A stretch of DNA of 64,000 nucleotides from Flaviflexus sp. GTDB lineage: Bacteria > Actinomycetota > Actinomycetes > Actinomycetales > Actinomycetaceae. The stretch spans positions 25,202-89,201 of the forward strand of contig JAUNVM010000005.1 in NCBI GenBank assembly GCA_030537635.1, in the 5' to 3' direction. The position numbers and the translations under genes were made by a program. This document shows positions 34,233 through 43,882 of the stretch, in pieces. Every line of letters begins with the position of its first letter. The stretch's first letter is position 1. Under the pieces are notes generated by a model. That model searched no databases. It saw only the letters and a program-made list of their open reading frames with translations, and had not been told where the DNA came from.

Positions 34233-36082
34233 TATTCCACCGTCACCGCTTTCGCCAGATTTCGTGGCTTGTCGACATTGAGGCCCTTGGCCTCGGCCAG
34301 GGCGCAGGCAAAGATCTGCAGGGGCACCACGGTGAGCAGGGGATGCATGAGCGTGGGCGCCTGCGGAACCGTAATGAGATGATCGGCCGCGCGGGCCGCC
34401 GCCTCGTCCCCCTCTTCGGCAATGCACATGACGGAGGCACCGCGAGCGCGAATCTCCTCGATGTTGGAAATGACCTTGTTGTGCAGGAGGGGCCGGCGCG
34501 GGGTCGGGCAGATGACGAAGACCGGCTGACCGGACTCGATGAGGGCGATTGGCCCGTGTTTGAGCTCGCCCGCGGCAAAACCCTCGGCGTGAATGTAGGC
34601 GAGTTCCTTAAGCTTGAGCGCTCCCTCCATGGCGATCGGGTAGCCCACGTGGCGGCCGAGGAAGAGCACCGAGGTGGCGTCCTTGAGGCTGCGGGCCAGA
34701 TCCGCGATCTCGTCTTCCTTCTCCAGGATCTGCGCGATCTTCCCGGGCATCCGACCCAGCTGATCGAGGTAGCCGGAGATTTCGTCAATGTACTTGTTGC
34801 CGCGCAGCTGGGCGAGGTAGAGGCCGAGAATGTAGCAGGCGGTGATCTGCGCGACGAAGGCCTTCGTCGAGGCCACCGCCACCTCCGGGCCGGCGTGCGT
34901 ATACAGCACCGCATCGGATTCTCGGGCGATCGTCGACCCGTGGGTGTTGACGATGGCGAGGACCTTGGCGCCCTGTTCGCGGGCGTGCCGCACCGCCATG
35001 AGAGTATCCATCGTCTCGCCCGACTGGGAGATGGCGACGATGAGGGTTTTTTCGGAGACCACCGGGTCGCGGTAGCGGAATTCGTGGGCGAGCTCGATTT
35101 CGACGGGAATCCGGCACCAGTGCTCAATCGCGTATTTGGCGACGTGTCCGGCGTAGGCGGCGGTGCCGCAGGCGATGACGACGATCTTGTCGACCTGGCG
35201 CAAGATGGCGGGGTCGATGCGCAGCTCGTCGAGGTGGAGATGGCCGGTGTCATCGGTGCGGGCGAGCAGCGTGTCGGCAACGGCGGCCGGCTCGTCGTGG
35301 ATCTCCTTCTCCATGAAGGTGGGATATCCGCCCTTGACCGCCGCATCGGCGTCCCAGTCAACCTCGTAGGTGGTGCCCTCAACCGGCTCGCCATCAAAGG
35401 TGCGGATGGAAACCTCGGTGCCGGTGAGCTCGACGATCTGATCCTGGCCAAGCTCGATGGCGGTGCGGGTCTGGTCAACAAAGGCCGCCACATCTGAGCC
35501 TACGTAGTTCTCGCCGTCGCCAAGGCCCACGACAAGCGGGGAGTTGCGCCGGGCGGCCAGCAGACGCTGGGGATCATCGGGGGTGAAGGCAACGAGGGTG
35601 AAGGAACCCTCGAGGCGGGTCACGACGTCGCCCATGGCGGCCGAGAGATCTCCCGTCTTCGCGTAGGCGAGGGCCAGGTGGTGGCAGACCACCTCGGAAT
35701 CGGTCTCCGAGGAGAGCGCGATGTGCCGGGCGGCGAGTTCTTCGCGCAGCTCGGCCACGTTTTCGATGATGCCGTTGTGGACGAGAGCGATCTTGGAATC
35801 GAAGGAGACGTGCGGGTGGGCGTTCGCGTCCGAGGGGGCGCCGTGGGTGGCCCAGCGGGTGTGCCCGATTGCGCAGCTGTGCTCGGGCAGCGGATGGGCC
35901 GCCAGCTCATCGAGCAGGGCTTGCAGCGGGCCGGCCTTTTTCACCAGGGCGAAGCTGTCGCCGGCCACGGCGATTCCGGCGGAATCATAGCCGCGGTACT
36001 CGAGCCGGGCCAGGCCGCCGGCTACCACCTCCGAGCCTCGTAGGGACGTCTCGGTGGCAACATAGCCGACGATTCCGCACAT
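34232..36082 (-). CDS. glmS: Glutamine--fructose-6-phosphate aminotransferase (isomerizing)
   Basis: The 616-residue enzyme makes glucosamine-6-phosphate for peptidoglycan. After Met comes the nucleophilic Cys (CGIVGYV) of the class II amidotransferase domain (about 1-225; RWATHGAPSDANAHPH), then two SIS sugar-isomerase domains (ISQSGETMDTL; VLFLGRHVGYPIAMEGALKLKE) and the C-terminal loop ending AKAVTVE. ATG 36082 with GAGGAG upstream places Cys at position 2; the TTG three bases earlier is rejected. No glmS ribozyme core was seen upstream. Confidence 0.97.
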   Translation of the reverse strand: MCGIVGYVATETSLRGSEVVAGGLARLEYRGYDSAGIAVAGDSFALVKKAGPLQALLDELAAHPLPEHSCAIGHTRWATHGAPSDANAHPHVSFDSKIALVHNGIIENVAELREELAARHIALSSETDSEVVCHHLALAYAKTGDLSAAMGDVVTRLEGSFTLVAFTPDDPQRLLAARRNSPLVVGLGDGENYVGSDVAAFVDQTRTAIELGQDQIVELTGTEVSIRTFDGEPVEGTTYEVDWDADAAVKGGYPTFMEKEIHDEPAAVADTLLARTDDTGHLHLDELRIDPAILRQVDKIVVIACGTAAYAGHVAKYAIEHWCRIPVEIELAHEFRYRDPVVSEKTLIVAISQSGETMDTLMAVRHAREQGAKVLAIVNTHGSTIARESDAVLYTHAGPEVAVASTKAFVAQITACYILGLYLAQLRGNKYIDEISGYLDQLGRMPGKIAQILEKEDEIADLARSLKDATSVLFLGRHVGYPIAMEGALKLKELAYIHAEGFAAGELKHGPIALIESGQPVFVICPTPRRPLLHNKVISNIEEIRARGASVMCIAEEGDEAAARAADHLITVPQAPTLMHPLLTVVPLQIFACALAEAKGLNVDKPRNLAKAVTVE

Positions 36083-36306
36083 CAACAGCTCCTCTTCTCG
36101 GGGCCCGGTGGCCCTCGGGTACTAGGTCCATCTTACCCGCGCACCCCGCCAGACCCACAGACATCCCGGCGTGCCCGCATCACTCCCACGCGAGTCCCGT
36201 TCCACCCCCGATCGATCCCCGCCCGGCGCGGTCGGGGTAGTCGGGACGGCCGTTCACCCGGTGGTTGGCGGGACCATTTGATGGGCTGGCCGGCCAGGAC
36301 CGTGTC

Positions 36307-37272
36307 ATGATGGATGTCATGTTCACGTGCCCGGCCTCCACCCCACTCGACCCCTTTGTGCACCTGAGCCGGGAGCATTGGGAGTCGCTCGCCCAGACCA
36401 CTCCCCTACCGCTCACCGATGACGACGTCGCACATCTGCGCGCGCTTGGCGATCCCATCGACCTTGCCGAGGTTGACGCGATCTATCGTCCGCTGTCCGC
36501 CTTCATCGCCATGCACGCCGAGGTCGAGCTGGATCTGCACCGCAGGGCGAGCGAGTTCATTGGGGTGCCGGCTAGGCCCACCCCCTTCGTCATCGCCATC
36601 GCCGGCTCCGTCGCGGTCGGCAAGTCCTCCGCGGCCCGCGTGCTCCGGGAGCTGCTCGCCCGCTGGCCCACCCTGCCCCGGGTCGACTTGGTGACAACCG
36701 ATGGCTTCCTCTACCCCAATGAGGTGCTCGCCAATCGCGGCATCATGGCCCGCAAGGGCTTTCCTGAATCCTATGACCGCCGCTCCTTCATCCGGTTCAT
36801 GCGGGCGATTAAGTCCGGGGAAAAGCGGGTTGAGGCCCCGCTCTATGATCACCTTGCCTACGACATTCTTCCCGACGAGGTGCAGGTCGTCTCCTGCCCC
36901 GACATCCTCATCATCGAGGGCCTCAATGTTCTCCAGCCGGCCCGCATCGGCTCCTCGGGGCAAATGTCGGCCGTTTCCGACTACTTCGATCTGTCCATCT
37001 ACGTTGACGCCGACGTTGCTGACATCGAGCGGTGGTACGTCGAACGGTTCCTCACCCTGAAGAACACCGCCTTCCACAAACCCGAATCCTACTTTCAGCG
37101 CTATGCCAGCCTCGGTGAGGAGGAGGCCCGCCAGGTGGCAAGGGCGATTTGGCGGCGCGTCAACGCGCCCAATCTGCTGGAGAACATCGAGCCGACCCGC
37201 TCCCGCGCCACGGTGATCTTGCGCAAGGGCTCCGATCACCGGATGGAATCGGTCTACCTACGAGCCGGTTAG
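36307..37272 (+). CDS. coaA: Type I pantothenate kinase
   Basis: The 321-residue P-loop enzyme phosphorylates pantothenate, the first committed step to coenzyme A. The P-loop is [22 protein letters not shown] follows, then [11 protein letters not shown] and IEGLNVLQ, all typical of prokaryotic type I CoaA with feedback by CoA. The start is uncertain: ATG 36307 is favoured, ATG 36310 or 36319 are possible, and none has a strong ribosome binding site. It is divergent from glmS (224 bases, no recognised element) and convergent with the DedA gene. Confidence 0.94.
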   Translation: MMDVMFTCPASTPLDPFVHLSREHWESLAQTTPLPLTDDDVAHLRALGDPIDLAEVDAIYRPLSAFIAMHAEVELDLHRRASEFIGVPARPTPFVIAIAGSVAVGKSSAARVLRELLARWPTLPRVDLVTTDGFLYPNEVLANRGIMARKGFPESYDRRSFIRFMRAIKSGEKRVEAPLYDHLAYDILPDEVQVVSCPDILIIEGLNVLQPARIGSSGQMSAVSDYFDLSIYVDADVADIERWYVERFLTLKNTAFHKPESYFQRYASLGEEEARQVARAIWRRVNAPNLLENIEPTRSRATVILRKGSDHRMESVYLRAG

Positions 37273-37441
37273 TCCGCCCAAGGCCACGGTCGCGGTCAAG
37301 CGCGTGATCTGAGAACCGCCCGCGGCAAGTGAGCACAGCGGACGAGGCAGCTGGTTGCGCGGCTGGTGGGCGCTCCGGGCCGGGGCTCAACGCTGGGCGC
37401 CGCCGCGAATAGCTCGAGCGGCCGGTGAGGGCTGACGCGGC

Positions 37442-38248
37442 TTATCGATCGCGCGAGCGGCGCCTCTTGCGGCGCGCCTTTGCCGATTCCCGCTTGCGGG
37501 CCTGAGCGCGGCGCTTTTTCCTGGCCCGCTCATGGCGCTTGGCGGCACGCTCGGCGAGCCCGCCGCGGCGGCGCTCGAGCTCCTTAGCGTGCTCGGCCAT
37601 CCACTCATCGGCCGCCTGCTCTGCCTTGAGCAGGGAGGCGGGGAAGAACCACTTTTGTACGAGGGTGACGAGCTGGTTGACGACGACGCCGAGAAGAAAG
37701 CCACCGACAATGCCAAGGATCATTGAGGCCAGCGGATGGCCCTCCAGCACATATCCGGCGCCAAGGCCGATGCCGATGGCGTAGGAGGCCCAGATGACGC
37801 AGGCTATGGCGTCGACAATGGAGAAGGTCAGCCTGCGGTAGCGCACCGATCCGGCGCACATGTTGACAGCGATGCGACCGATGGGAACGAAGCGAGCCGC
37901 AATCAAGAAGAGCGGCCCGTACTGCATGAGCCAGGCACCCGCGCGAGCATAAGCGCGCGCTCCCCGGCCGTGGTTGAGAAAGGAAATACGCTCAACGGGG
38001 ATGCGCTGGCCGATCGAGTAGGCAATCTGGTCGCCAATCCAGGCGCCGACCGAGGCGAGGGCGAGCAGAACAATGAGATTGGGGCCCGCATCCTGGCTCG
38101 TGAGCGACGCTAGGGCGATGATGACCGATTCGGAGGGCAGCGGCGGGAAGAAGCCGTCCAGCATGGACAGGCAGGCAACCGCAAGAAGAGCCCAGGGGGA
38201 CCCGCCGACCGAAACGATCCAGTCTTGGATCGCGCTGAAAACGCTCAC
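37442..38248 (-). CDS. DedA family membrane protein with basic C-terminal tail
   Basis: A 268-residue protein. Residues 1-205 form the DedA/VTT domain: an N-terminal re-entrant region with GFFPPLPSESVIIALA, then GDQIAYSIGQRI, the conserved YGPLFLIAARFVPIGRIAVNMCAGS, and about four helices. DedA proteins act as lipid scramblases or undecaprenyl-phosphate flippases with proton coupling. The last 60 residues are extremely Arg/Lys-rich (RHERARKKRRAQARKRES) and unlike the family core. GTG 38248 overlaps the glmM stop as GTGA, so it is translated with a cell-wall precursor gene, fitting a lipid-carrier role by inference. Confidence 0.9.
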   Translation of the reverse strand: MSVFSAIQDWIVSVGGSPWALLAVACLSMLDGFFPPLPSESVIIALASLTSQDAGPNLIVLLALASVGAWIGDQIAYSIGQRIPVERISFLNHGRGARAYARAGAWLMQYGPLFLIAARFVPIGRIAVNMCAGSVRYRRLTFSIVDAIACVIWASYAIGIGLGAGYVLEGHPLASMILGIVGGFLLGVVVNQLVTLVQKWFFPASLLKAEQAADEWMAEHAKELERRRGGLAERAAKRHERARKKRRAQARKRESAKARRKRRRSRDR

Positions 38249-39594
38249 CCGAGGGCCAGGCGCTCGGCAACAACCTCGGCGAGCCGGTGGGCCACCTTAT
38301 CAGCCTCGGCCTGGGTGGCGGCCTCAACCATGACGCGGACAAGCGGCTCGGTACCCGAGGGACGCAGCAGTACTCGGCCCGTGTCCCCCAGTTCGGCCTC
38401 GGCCAGCGCAACCGCCTCGGCCAGCCCTTCATCATCGCCCGCCCGTTCCTTATCCACGCCGGGAACGTTGATGAGAATCTGCGGCAGGCGAGTGACGATG
38501 CCGGCGAGATCGGCGAGCGTGCGCCCGGTGCGGGCCACCTCCTGGGCGAGCAGCAAGGCCGTGAGCACCCCGTCGCCGGTGGTGGCGAACTGGGAGGCGA
38601 TGACGTGGCCGGACTGTTCCCCGCCAAGGGTGTAGCCGCCCGCGCGCATTTCCTCCAGCACGTAGCGGTCCCCGACACCGGTCTGCTTGATGGCGATGCC
38701 GGCTTCCTTCATGGCGATGAGCAGGCCGAGATTCGACATGACGGTGACGACGAGGGTATCGGAGGCGAGGGTGCCGTGCCGCTTCATTCCCGACGCGAGC
38801 ACGCCCATGATCTGGTCCCCGTCGACGAGGGCGCCCGTGTGATCCACCGCGAGGCACCGATCGGCGTCCCCGTCGAAGGCCACCCCGAAGTCTGCTTCGG
38901 AGGCCACGGTGAGGGCCTGCAGCTGCTCCGGGTGAGTGGAGCCGCAGGCATCGTTGATGTTCTTGCCGTCCGGCGAGGCGTTGATGACGACCACGTCCGC
39001 ACCCGCCTGGCGCAGCGCCTGCGGGCCGAGATCCGAGGCCGCACCATTCGCGCAGTCAACGGCGATGCGCAGTCCGGACAGGTCTACCTCGACGGCGGTG
39101 AGCAGATGCTCGATGTAGGCGTGGGCGGCGAGCTCGTAGTCTTCACAGATGCGGCCGACGGCCTCACCGACCGGGCGATCCCACTCCTCCCCCAGGCATT
39201 CCTCGATGACATCCTCGGTGGCGTCCTCGAGTTTGTAGCCATTGTGGGCAAAGAACTTGATCCCGTTGTCCGGCATCGCGTTATGCGAGGCGGAGATCAT
39301 GACGCCGAGATCGTAGTCGCCCGAGGAGGTGAGGAAGGCGATCGCGGGCGTGGAAACGACATTGACGTGGGTGACATCCACCCCGGCCGCAGCCAGCCCG
39401 GCCGCCACCGCCTGGGCGAGCATGGCACCCGATTGGCGAGTATCCCGACCGATGATGGCCTGGGGGCGAGAATCATCGTCCCGGCGGGCGGTGAGGACCC
39501 GGGCTGCTGCGGTTCCCAGCTGCAGCGCCAGGTCGGCGGTGATATCCCTATTGGCAAGTCCTCGCACCCCATCGGTGCCAAACAATCGGCCCAC
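38245..39594 (-). CDS. glmM: Phosphoglucosamine mutase
   Basis: The 449-residue enzyme converts glucosamine-6-phosphate to the 1-phosphate on the way to UDP-GlcNAc. The catalytic phosphoserine loop is ISASHNAMPDNGIK, the metal loop is AFDGDADRCLAVD, the sugar-recognition loop is GGEQSGHV and the phosphate loop is RPSGTEPLVRVMVEA. GTG 39594 has AAAGAGG upstream. It forms an operon with the DedA gene. Confidence 0.97.
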   Translation of the reverse strand: MGRLFGTDGVRGLANRDITADLALQLGTAAARVLTARRDDDSRPQAIIGRDTRQSGAMLAQAVAAGLAAAGVDVTHVNVVSTPAIAFLTSSGDYDLGVMISASHNAMPDNGIKFFAHNGYKLEDATEDVIEECLGEEWDRPVGEAVGRICEDYELAAHAYIEHLLTAVEVDLSGLRIAVDCANGAASDLGPQALRQAGADVVVINASPDGKNINDACGSTHPEQLQALTVASEADFGVAFDGDADRCLAVDHTGALVDGDQIMGVLASGMKRHGTLASDTLVVTVMSNLGLLIAMKEAGIAIKQTGVGDRYVLEEMRAGGYTLGGEQSGHVIASQFATTGDGVLTALLLAQEVARTGRTLADLAGIVTRLPQILINVPGVDKERAGDDEGLAEAVALAEAELGDTGRVLLRPSGTEPLVRVMVEAATQAEADKVAHRLAEVVAERLALG

Positions 39595-39889
39595 GGAAAT
39601 CCTCTTTCGTCGACTACCGGTCTAATGTACCGCACGCATCGACTGCCCGTGCCCGCCCCGCTGCGGAAGCGCCCGGGCCTCCCAGGATTCTCAATGGTTC
39701 GCCCCGGCGCCCTCGCGAGCAGCTCAGTCGTGATAAGAACGCGATAAGAAGTAGCGTCGGCCGCCGGTGCGTCTGAGCCGCGCTACGGCACATCTCCACC
39801 TCGCGCGCCGGGCCTCGGCCCCTGGCGTGCGGTGGAATCCCGGCACATGCAGCGACGGCCCCCTGATGGGGGCCGCCGTGACATGAGGT
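39595..39889. other. Intergenic region between glmM and rpsI
   Basis: About 295 bases with the rpsI terminator hairpin at the right edge and the glmM upstream region at the left. Nothing else recognisable. Confidence 0.5.
39856..39875 (-). terminator. Terminator hairpin after rpsI
   Basis: An eight-base-pair stem (CGGCCCCC with GGGGGCCG) and TGAT loop lie 14 bases beyond the rpsI stop. Confidence 0.6.
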
Positions 39890-40378
39890 TTAGCGCTTGG
39901 AGAACTGCGGGGCCTTGCGGGCCTTCTTGAGTCCAGCCTTCTTACGCTCGGTTGCGCGAGCATCGCGCGTAAGGAAGCCAGCCTTCTTCAGTTCCGGCCG
40001 GTTGTGATCGCGGTCGATCTCATTGAGCGCGCGGGCAATGCCCAGGCGCATCGCGCCGGCCTGGCCGGAGATGCCGCCGCCGTCAATGCGGGCGGTGACG
40101 TCGAAACGGCCTTCGATGTCGAGCAGGGTGAAGGGCGACTTCACGAGCTGCTGGTGCAGCTTGTTCGGGAAGTAGTCCTCCAGGCTGCGTCCGTTAATCT
40201 TCCACTCCCCGGTTCCGGGGGTGAGACGCACGCGGGCAACGGCCTCCTTGCGGCGGCCAAGGCCCGCGCCGGGTGCGGTCAGGGACTGGCCCTGGCCGGT
40301 CTGGGGAGCATCGCTGCTCACGGAATAGGTGCTCGGGGCGTCCTCGAGCTCCACGTCTGCTGCGGTATTCTCTGCCAC
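39890..40378 (-). CDS. rpsI: 30S ribosomal protein S9
   Basis: A 162-residue small-subunit protein whose basic C-terminus ([12 protein letters not shown]) reaches the P-site tRNA. The core [23 protein letters not shown] starts only near residue 41; the first 35 residues are an acidic, Thr/Ser/Gln-rich extension common in actinobacterial S9. The start is GTG 40378. It follows rplM by 28 bases, the universal rplM-rpsI pair. Confidence 0.97.
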   Translation of the reverse strand: MAENTAADVELEDAPSTYSVSSDAPQTGQGQSLTAPGAGLGRRKEAVARVRLTPGTGEWKINGRSLEDYFPNKLHQQLVKSPFTLLDIEGRFDVTARIDGGGISGQAGAMRLGIARALNEIDRDHNRPELKKAGFLTRDARATERKKAGLKKARKAPQFSKR

Positions 40379-40406
40379 AGTTGGTCCTCCTGGTTCCGTG
40401 CGGGCT

Positions 40407-40850
40407 TTACTGGGTTACCTGGGTCAGCTCATAGGCAGTGGGGTTCTGCGCGCTGTGCGGGTGCTCCCCGCCGGCGTAGACCTTGAGCCTATTGATCTGC
40501 TTGTCGCCGAGTCGGTTGTGCGGGAGCATGCCCTTCACAGCCTTCTCGACCGCTCGCTCGGGATTCTTGGCAAGCAGTTCGCTGTAGGGAACGGCCTTGA
40601 GGCCGCCCGGGAACCCGGAATGACGGTAGGCAAACTTCTGCTCGGCCTTGTTGCCGGTCAGACGGATCTTCTCGGCGTTGACGACGATGACAAAGTCACC
40701 GCAGTCGGCGTTCGGGGCAAAAGTCGGCTTGTGCTTCCCACGGAGCAGGGTGGCAACCTGGGCTGCCAGTCGGCCGAGGACGACGTCGGTTGCGTCGATG
40801 ACGTACCAGTTGGGGGTCACGTCGCCGGGCTTCGGTGTATACGTACGCAC
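40407..40850 (-). CDS. rplM: 50S ribosomal protein L13
   Basis: A 147-residue early-assembly large-subunit protein. [45 protein letters not shown] and [11 protein letters not shown] are hallmark blocks. GTG 40850 is preferred over the frame opening at 40880 because it gives the standard RTYTPKP start and has AAGG at about ten bases. The 130-base gap to truA should hold the rplM promoter and leader. Confidence 0.97.
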   Translation of the reverse strand: MRTYTPKPGDVTPNWYVIDATDVVLGRLAAQVATLLRGKHKPTFAPNADCGDFVIVVNAEKIRLTGNKAEQKFAYRHSGFPGGLKAVPYSELLAKNPERAVEKAVKGMLPHNRLGDKQINRLKVYAGGEHPHSAQNPTAYELTQVTQ

Positions 40851-40980
40851 GGGCAATAGCCTTCGTTCTCGCTGAGGCACGCGGGGGCGAGCCTCATTGG
40901 GGTCAATGAATGTTCATCGCTGGCCCTCAACGCCGGGCGAGTGGGAGACACCTCGGCGGATGGCACAACGACTATTCACT

Positions 40981-41877
40981 CTATTGCCGGGAACCGTCAG
41001 GGGTCAACGCGACGCGGGCACCCTGTGAGTGTTGTCTCATGCGGCGTGCGGCACGTGCCTGTAAGCCATAACCCGTCTCGGGATAGTCCACTCGCTCCAG
41101 GGTGAGCCCGTGCGGCGGGGCGAGAATCACCCCGCGATCTCGCCGGGCCTCGGCGAGCCGCCTGGCCGGCCAGTCGATCGGCTGCCGTCCCCGGCCCACC
41201 TCGACGAGGGCGCCAACAATGGAGCGCACCATGGAATGGCAAAAGGCGTCGGCGACGAGATCGATCCGCACCAGTCCGGCGTCCTCGCCTGAATCGGGGC
41301 GATGGCAGGTCAATTGCTCCAGCGTACGGATGGTGGTGGCACCCTCGCGCGGCTTGCAATACGAGAGGAAGTCGTGCTCCCCGAGCAGCAGCGCCCCAGC
41401 CTCCTCCATATCCGCCTCGCGCACCGGCTCAGTGCGCCAGGCGCGCCGCCGATTCCACAGACCCGGAACCTCCCCATCATCCAGCCGATAGGAATAGGCG
41501 CGCCGCAGCGCGGAAAACCGGGCATCAAAATCGCCGGGAACCTCGCCCACCGCGGCAATAATGACGTCGCCGGGTCCCTCCTCCCCGCTCGCGCGGGCAA
41601 GCAGCTTGCCGAGGCGCACCCGCAGCGCGTCCTGCGGGCTGCGATCCGATCTGCCCGGCAGGCGCCGCCAGGACTCCTCCTCAACATCGAGATGAACCAC
41701 CTGGGCGGTTGCGTGCACCCCGGCATCGGTGCGCCCGGCCACCGTGAGGCGAACCGGGTGGCGCAATACGAGCTCGAGCGCGGCGGTCAACTCGCCCTCG
41801 ACGGTGCGCAGGCCCGGCTGGGCCGCCCATCCGTGAAACCGGCTGCCGTCATATCCAAGGTCAATTCTCACGCGCAC
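40981..41877 (-). CDS. truA: tRNA pseudouridine(38-40) synthase TruA
   Basis: A 298-residue enzyme that isomerises uridines 38-40 in the anticodon arm. RIDLGYDGSRFHGWAAQPGLRTVEG opens the fold, the catalytic Asp is in VAGRTDAGVHATAQV, and RRAYSYRL plus FCHSMVRSIVGALVEVG follow. GTG 41877 or GTG 41871 are both possible starts; an upstream frame to 42054 overlaps the divergent kinase gene and is rejected. Order rplQ...truA-rplM-rpsI is the standard actinobacterial arrangement. Confidence 0.94.
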   Translation of the reverse strand: MRVRIDLGYDGSRFHGWAAQPGLRTVEGELTAALELVLRHPVRLTVAGRTDAGVHATAQVVHLDVEEESWRRLPGRSDRSPQDALRVRLGKLLARASGEEGPGDVIIAAVGEVPGDFDARFSALRRAYSYRLDDGEVPGLWNRRRAWRTEPVREADMEEAGALLLGEHDFLSYCKPREGATTIRTLEQLTCHRPDSGEDAGLVRIDLVADAFCHSMVRSIVGALVEVGRGRQPIDWPARRLAEARRDRGVILAPPHGLTLERVDYPETGYGLQARAARRMRQHSQGARVALTPDGSRQ

Positions 41878-41976
41878 CCGGCCATTGTCCCACAGCCCGC
41901 TCCGGCAGGAGCGCCGGGTGCCCCGCCTCCGGCTGGCGCCGCGCCCGGCCGGGGCTGAGCATGCTAGCGTCGAGGC

Positions 41977-42771
41977 ATGGACCATCAGACCCCGCGCACG
42001 CTCGCCGTTGACTGCGGCGGCGGCGGCATCAAGGCGACCGTGCTGGACGCTCATTCGTTCCAGCTCGCCCCCGCGCTGCGCGAACCGGTGCCCTATCCCC
42101 TACCGCCGAGCAAGCTGCTCGACCTGGTCGAGAATATGACGCAGCAGCTGCCCGGCTTTGAGCGCATCACGCTTGGCATGCCCGGGATGATCCGACACGG
42201 CATCGTCGTCTACACCCCGCACTACATCAACCGGGCCGGTCCCCGCACCCGCCAGGTTCCCGAGCTCGCCGTGCAGTGGGCCGGCTTCGACATGTCCGCC
42301 GCCCTCACCGAACGCTTCGGGGTTCCCGCTCTCGTGCTCAATGATGCGGAGGTTGCTGCCGCGGGCATGGTCACCGGGATTGGCCTAGAATTCTTCGCCA
42401 CCTTCGGCACCGGGCTCGGCACCGCCCTCGTCGACAATGGAATTCTCGCCCCGCACCTGGAAATCAGCCACGCTCCCATGCGCTGGGGGCTCACCTTCGA
42501 TGACGTGCTCGGCGAGCACGAGCGCCGCCGCCTCGGTGACTCCGCCTGGTCTCGCCGGGTGCTGCGCGCCCTCGAGCTCCTCGAGCCGGTTATCCGCTGG
42601 GACAAGCTCTACCTCGGCGGCGGCAATGCCGCCCGGCTGTCCGCCTCGGCCCGCCTCAAGCTCGTCGACGCCACCATCGTCCCCAATTCCGCCGGCATGT
42701 CCTCCGGCGTGCGCGCCTGGAACCTCGTGGGAGATAAGCCTCGCCGAGTAGAACCCCACCAGCAGCCCTAA
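41977..42771 (+). CDS. ROK-family sugar kinase, polyphosphate-glucokinase-like
   Basis: A 264-residue ROK protein. The phosphate-1 loop is AVDCGGGGIKATVLD (usual form DIGGTxIK), ITLGMPGMI is the substrate loop, the catalytic Asp is in LVLNDAEVAAAG, and FFATFGTGLGTALVDNG is phosphate 2. The ROK zinc motif (CxCGxxGC) is missing, as in polyphosphate glucokinases, and WDKLYLGGGNAA is the adenosine motif. PpgK-type enzymes phosphorylate glucose with polyphosphate or ATP; the phosphoryl donor and the sugar here are unproven. It is divergent from truA with 99 bases between starts. Confidence 0.8.
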   Translation: MDHQTPRTLAVDCGGGGIKATVLDAHSFQLAPALREPVPYPLPPSKLLDLVENMTQQLPGFERITLGMPGMIRHGIVVYTPHYINRAGPRTRQVPELAVQWAGFDMSAALTERFGVPALVLNDAEVAAAGMVTGIGLEFFATFGTGLGTALVDNGILAPHLEISHAPMRWGLTFDDVLGEHERRRLGDSAWSRRVLRALELLEPVIRWDKLYLGGGNAARLSASARLKLVDATIVPNSAGMSSGVRAWNLVGDKPRRVEPHQQP

Positions 42772-42976
42772 CGCTGTCGGGGACCGCCAGCACAGTGATG
42801 CCGCCGGGTCCGCCACCATGCCCGCCACGGAGGCTGTCTCAACCCCCTCTGGCCGCTCACCCCACTACTAGGGATGAGGTACCTCATTGCCGGTGTTTGG
42901 GTAGATCTGAGCAGTCCGGGTTTTTAGTCTGAAGCCAGTCCCGCCCACGCGGGTTACCGACCTCAAGGACTGCACC

Positions 42977-43495
42977 ATGTCTCCCGATACCATATTCACC
43001 ATTCTGTTCATTATCCTCGCCGTCTTCATCGTGGGCGGGCTCTGGCTGCTTCGCAAGGTGACCTCGAAGATCACCGAAAAGGGCAATCAGCTGCTCTTGC
43101 GCAAGCAGCACGAGGTGGGCCAGCAGGCGGCTGGCACCACCATTCACGTCGAGCTGTCGGCTCTCAGCGTGGCCGAGGCGCTCGACGTCATCTACGCTCA
43201 TCTCCCCTATCCCGAGCAGAAGAAGTGCACGAGCGTCATGAATACGGTCATCAAGAACCGAGACGCGAGCAGCGTCAATATTCTCTGCGGCAAGATTGTC
43301 CTGCCAGCCTGGGCGATTGTCATCACCGGGGAAGAAAACCAGCTGACCGCCATGACCGAGGCTGCCCAGTACGACGGCATCATCCCCAAGGCCAATGATC
43401 TTGCGGCTAATCAGAATCTCGTGTGCGAGATCATCGCCAAGGCCGATCCCGGGGCCAAGATCGAGCGCACTTTCGAACAGCCCACGTGGAAGTAG
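42977..43495 (+). CDS. Unknown membrane-anchored protein
   Basis: A 172-residue protein with one N-terminal membrane helix (residues 5-25, IFTILFIILAVFIVGGLWLL) and a cytoplasmic domain of about 145 residues without a recognised fold. The domain is mixed polar with three cysteines and a DVIYAHLPYPEQKKC segment. ATG 42977 is preceded by CAAGGAC. The next membrane gene starts three bases after its stop, so the two form an operon on the plus strand between truA and rplQ. No function proposed. Confidence 0.72.
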   Translation: MSPDTIFTILFIILAVFIVGGLWLLRKVTSKITEKGNQLLLRKQHEVGQQAAGTTIHVELSALSVAEALDVIYAHLPYPEQKKCTSVMNTVIKNRDASSVNILCGKIVLPAWAIVITGEENQLTAMTEAAQYDGIIPKANDLAANQNLVCEIIAKADPGAKIERTFEQPTWK

Positions 43496-43497
43496 CC

Positions 43498-43800
43498 ATG
43501 AATACTTCCCAGCTCCACACCATTCGCCGGATTCTTCAGATGGTTGGCGCACTTAGCGTGTTCGCATCGGCCTGGATGATCAAAAACGACGGCACGTTGC
43601 CCGCTCCCTTCCTCATCTTCGTCGGCCTCATCATCATCGTCTTCATCGTGGTGGCCAAGATGATCGAACGGGCCGAGTACAGCGACCTCAGCGCCCCGCA
43701 GATCAACATCAAGATCCCGGAGTATCTTGCCGAGCGGCAACGCCTCCACGAGGATCCTCCCGCCTCATCGCCGCCGACCGGATCTCCCGACGGGCCATAA
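43498..43800 (+). CDS. Unknown small membrane protein
   Basis: A 100-residue protein with two membrane helices (about residues 11-27 and 36-53, FLIFVGLIIIVFIVVAKMI) and a Pro/Ser-rich cytoplasmic C-terminus. ATG 43498 lies three bases after the preceding membrane-protein stop, so the two probably function together. No homologue is recognised. It is convergent with rplQ, sharing the terminator region. Confidence 0.68.
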   Translation: MNTSQLHTIRRILQMVGALSVFASAWMIKNDGTLPAPFLIFVGLIIIVFIVVAKMIERAEYSDLSAPQINIKIPEYLAERQRLHEDPPASSPPTGSPDGP

Positions 43801-43844
43801 CCACGCGGGTCACCGAGGAACACCCGGGAGGAGGATACGAAAAA

Positions 43845-43868
43845 GGCCGGGGCAGTATTGCCCCGGCC
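43845..43868. terminator. Strong intrinsic terminator of the rplQ operon
   Basis: A 10-base-pair stem (GGCCGGGGCA with TGCCCCGGCC) and GTAT loop. On the minus strand it is followed directly by TTTTTCGT, so it is a classical intrinsic terminator for the rpoA-rplQ transcript; it may also stop the convergent membrane-protein operon. Confidence 0.9.
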
Positions 43869-43882
43869 CTCTTCTTAGCTGG

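Noticed and set aside
36083..36306. Possible glmS ribozyme or other riboswitch upstream of glmS
   Set aside because: I saw no conserved core; this element is mainly from Firmicutes.
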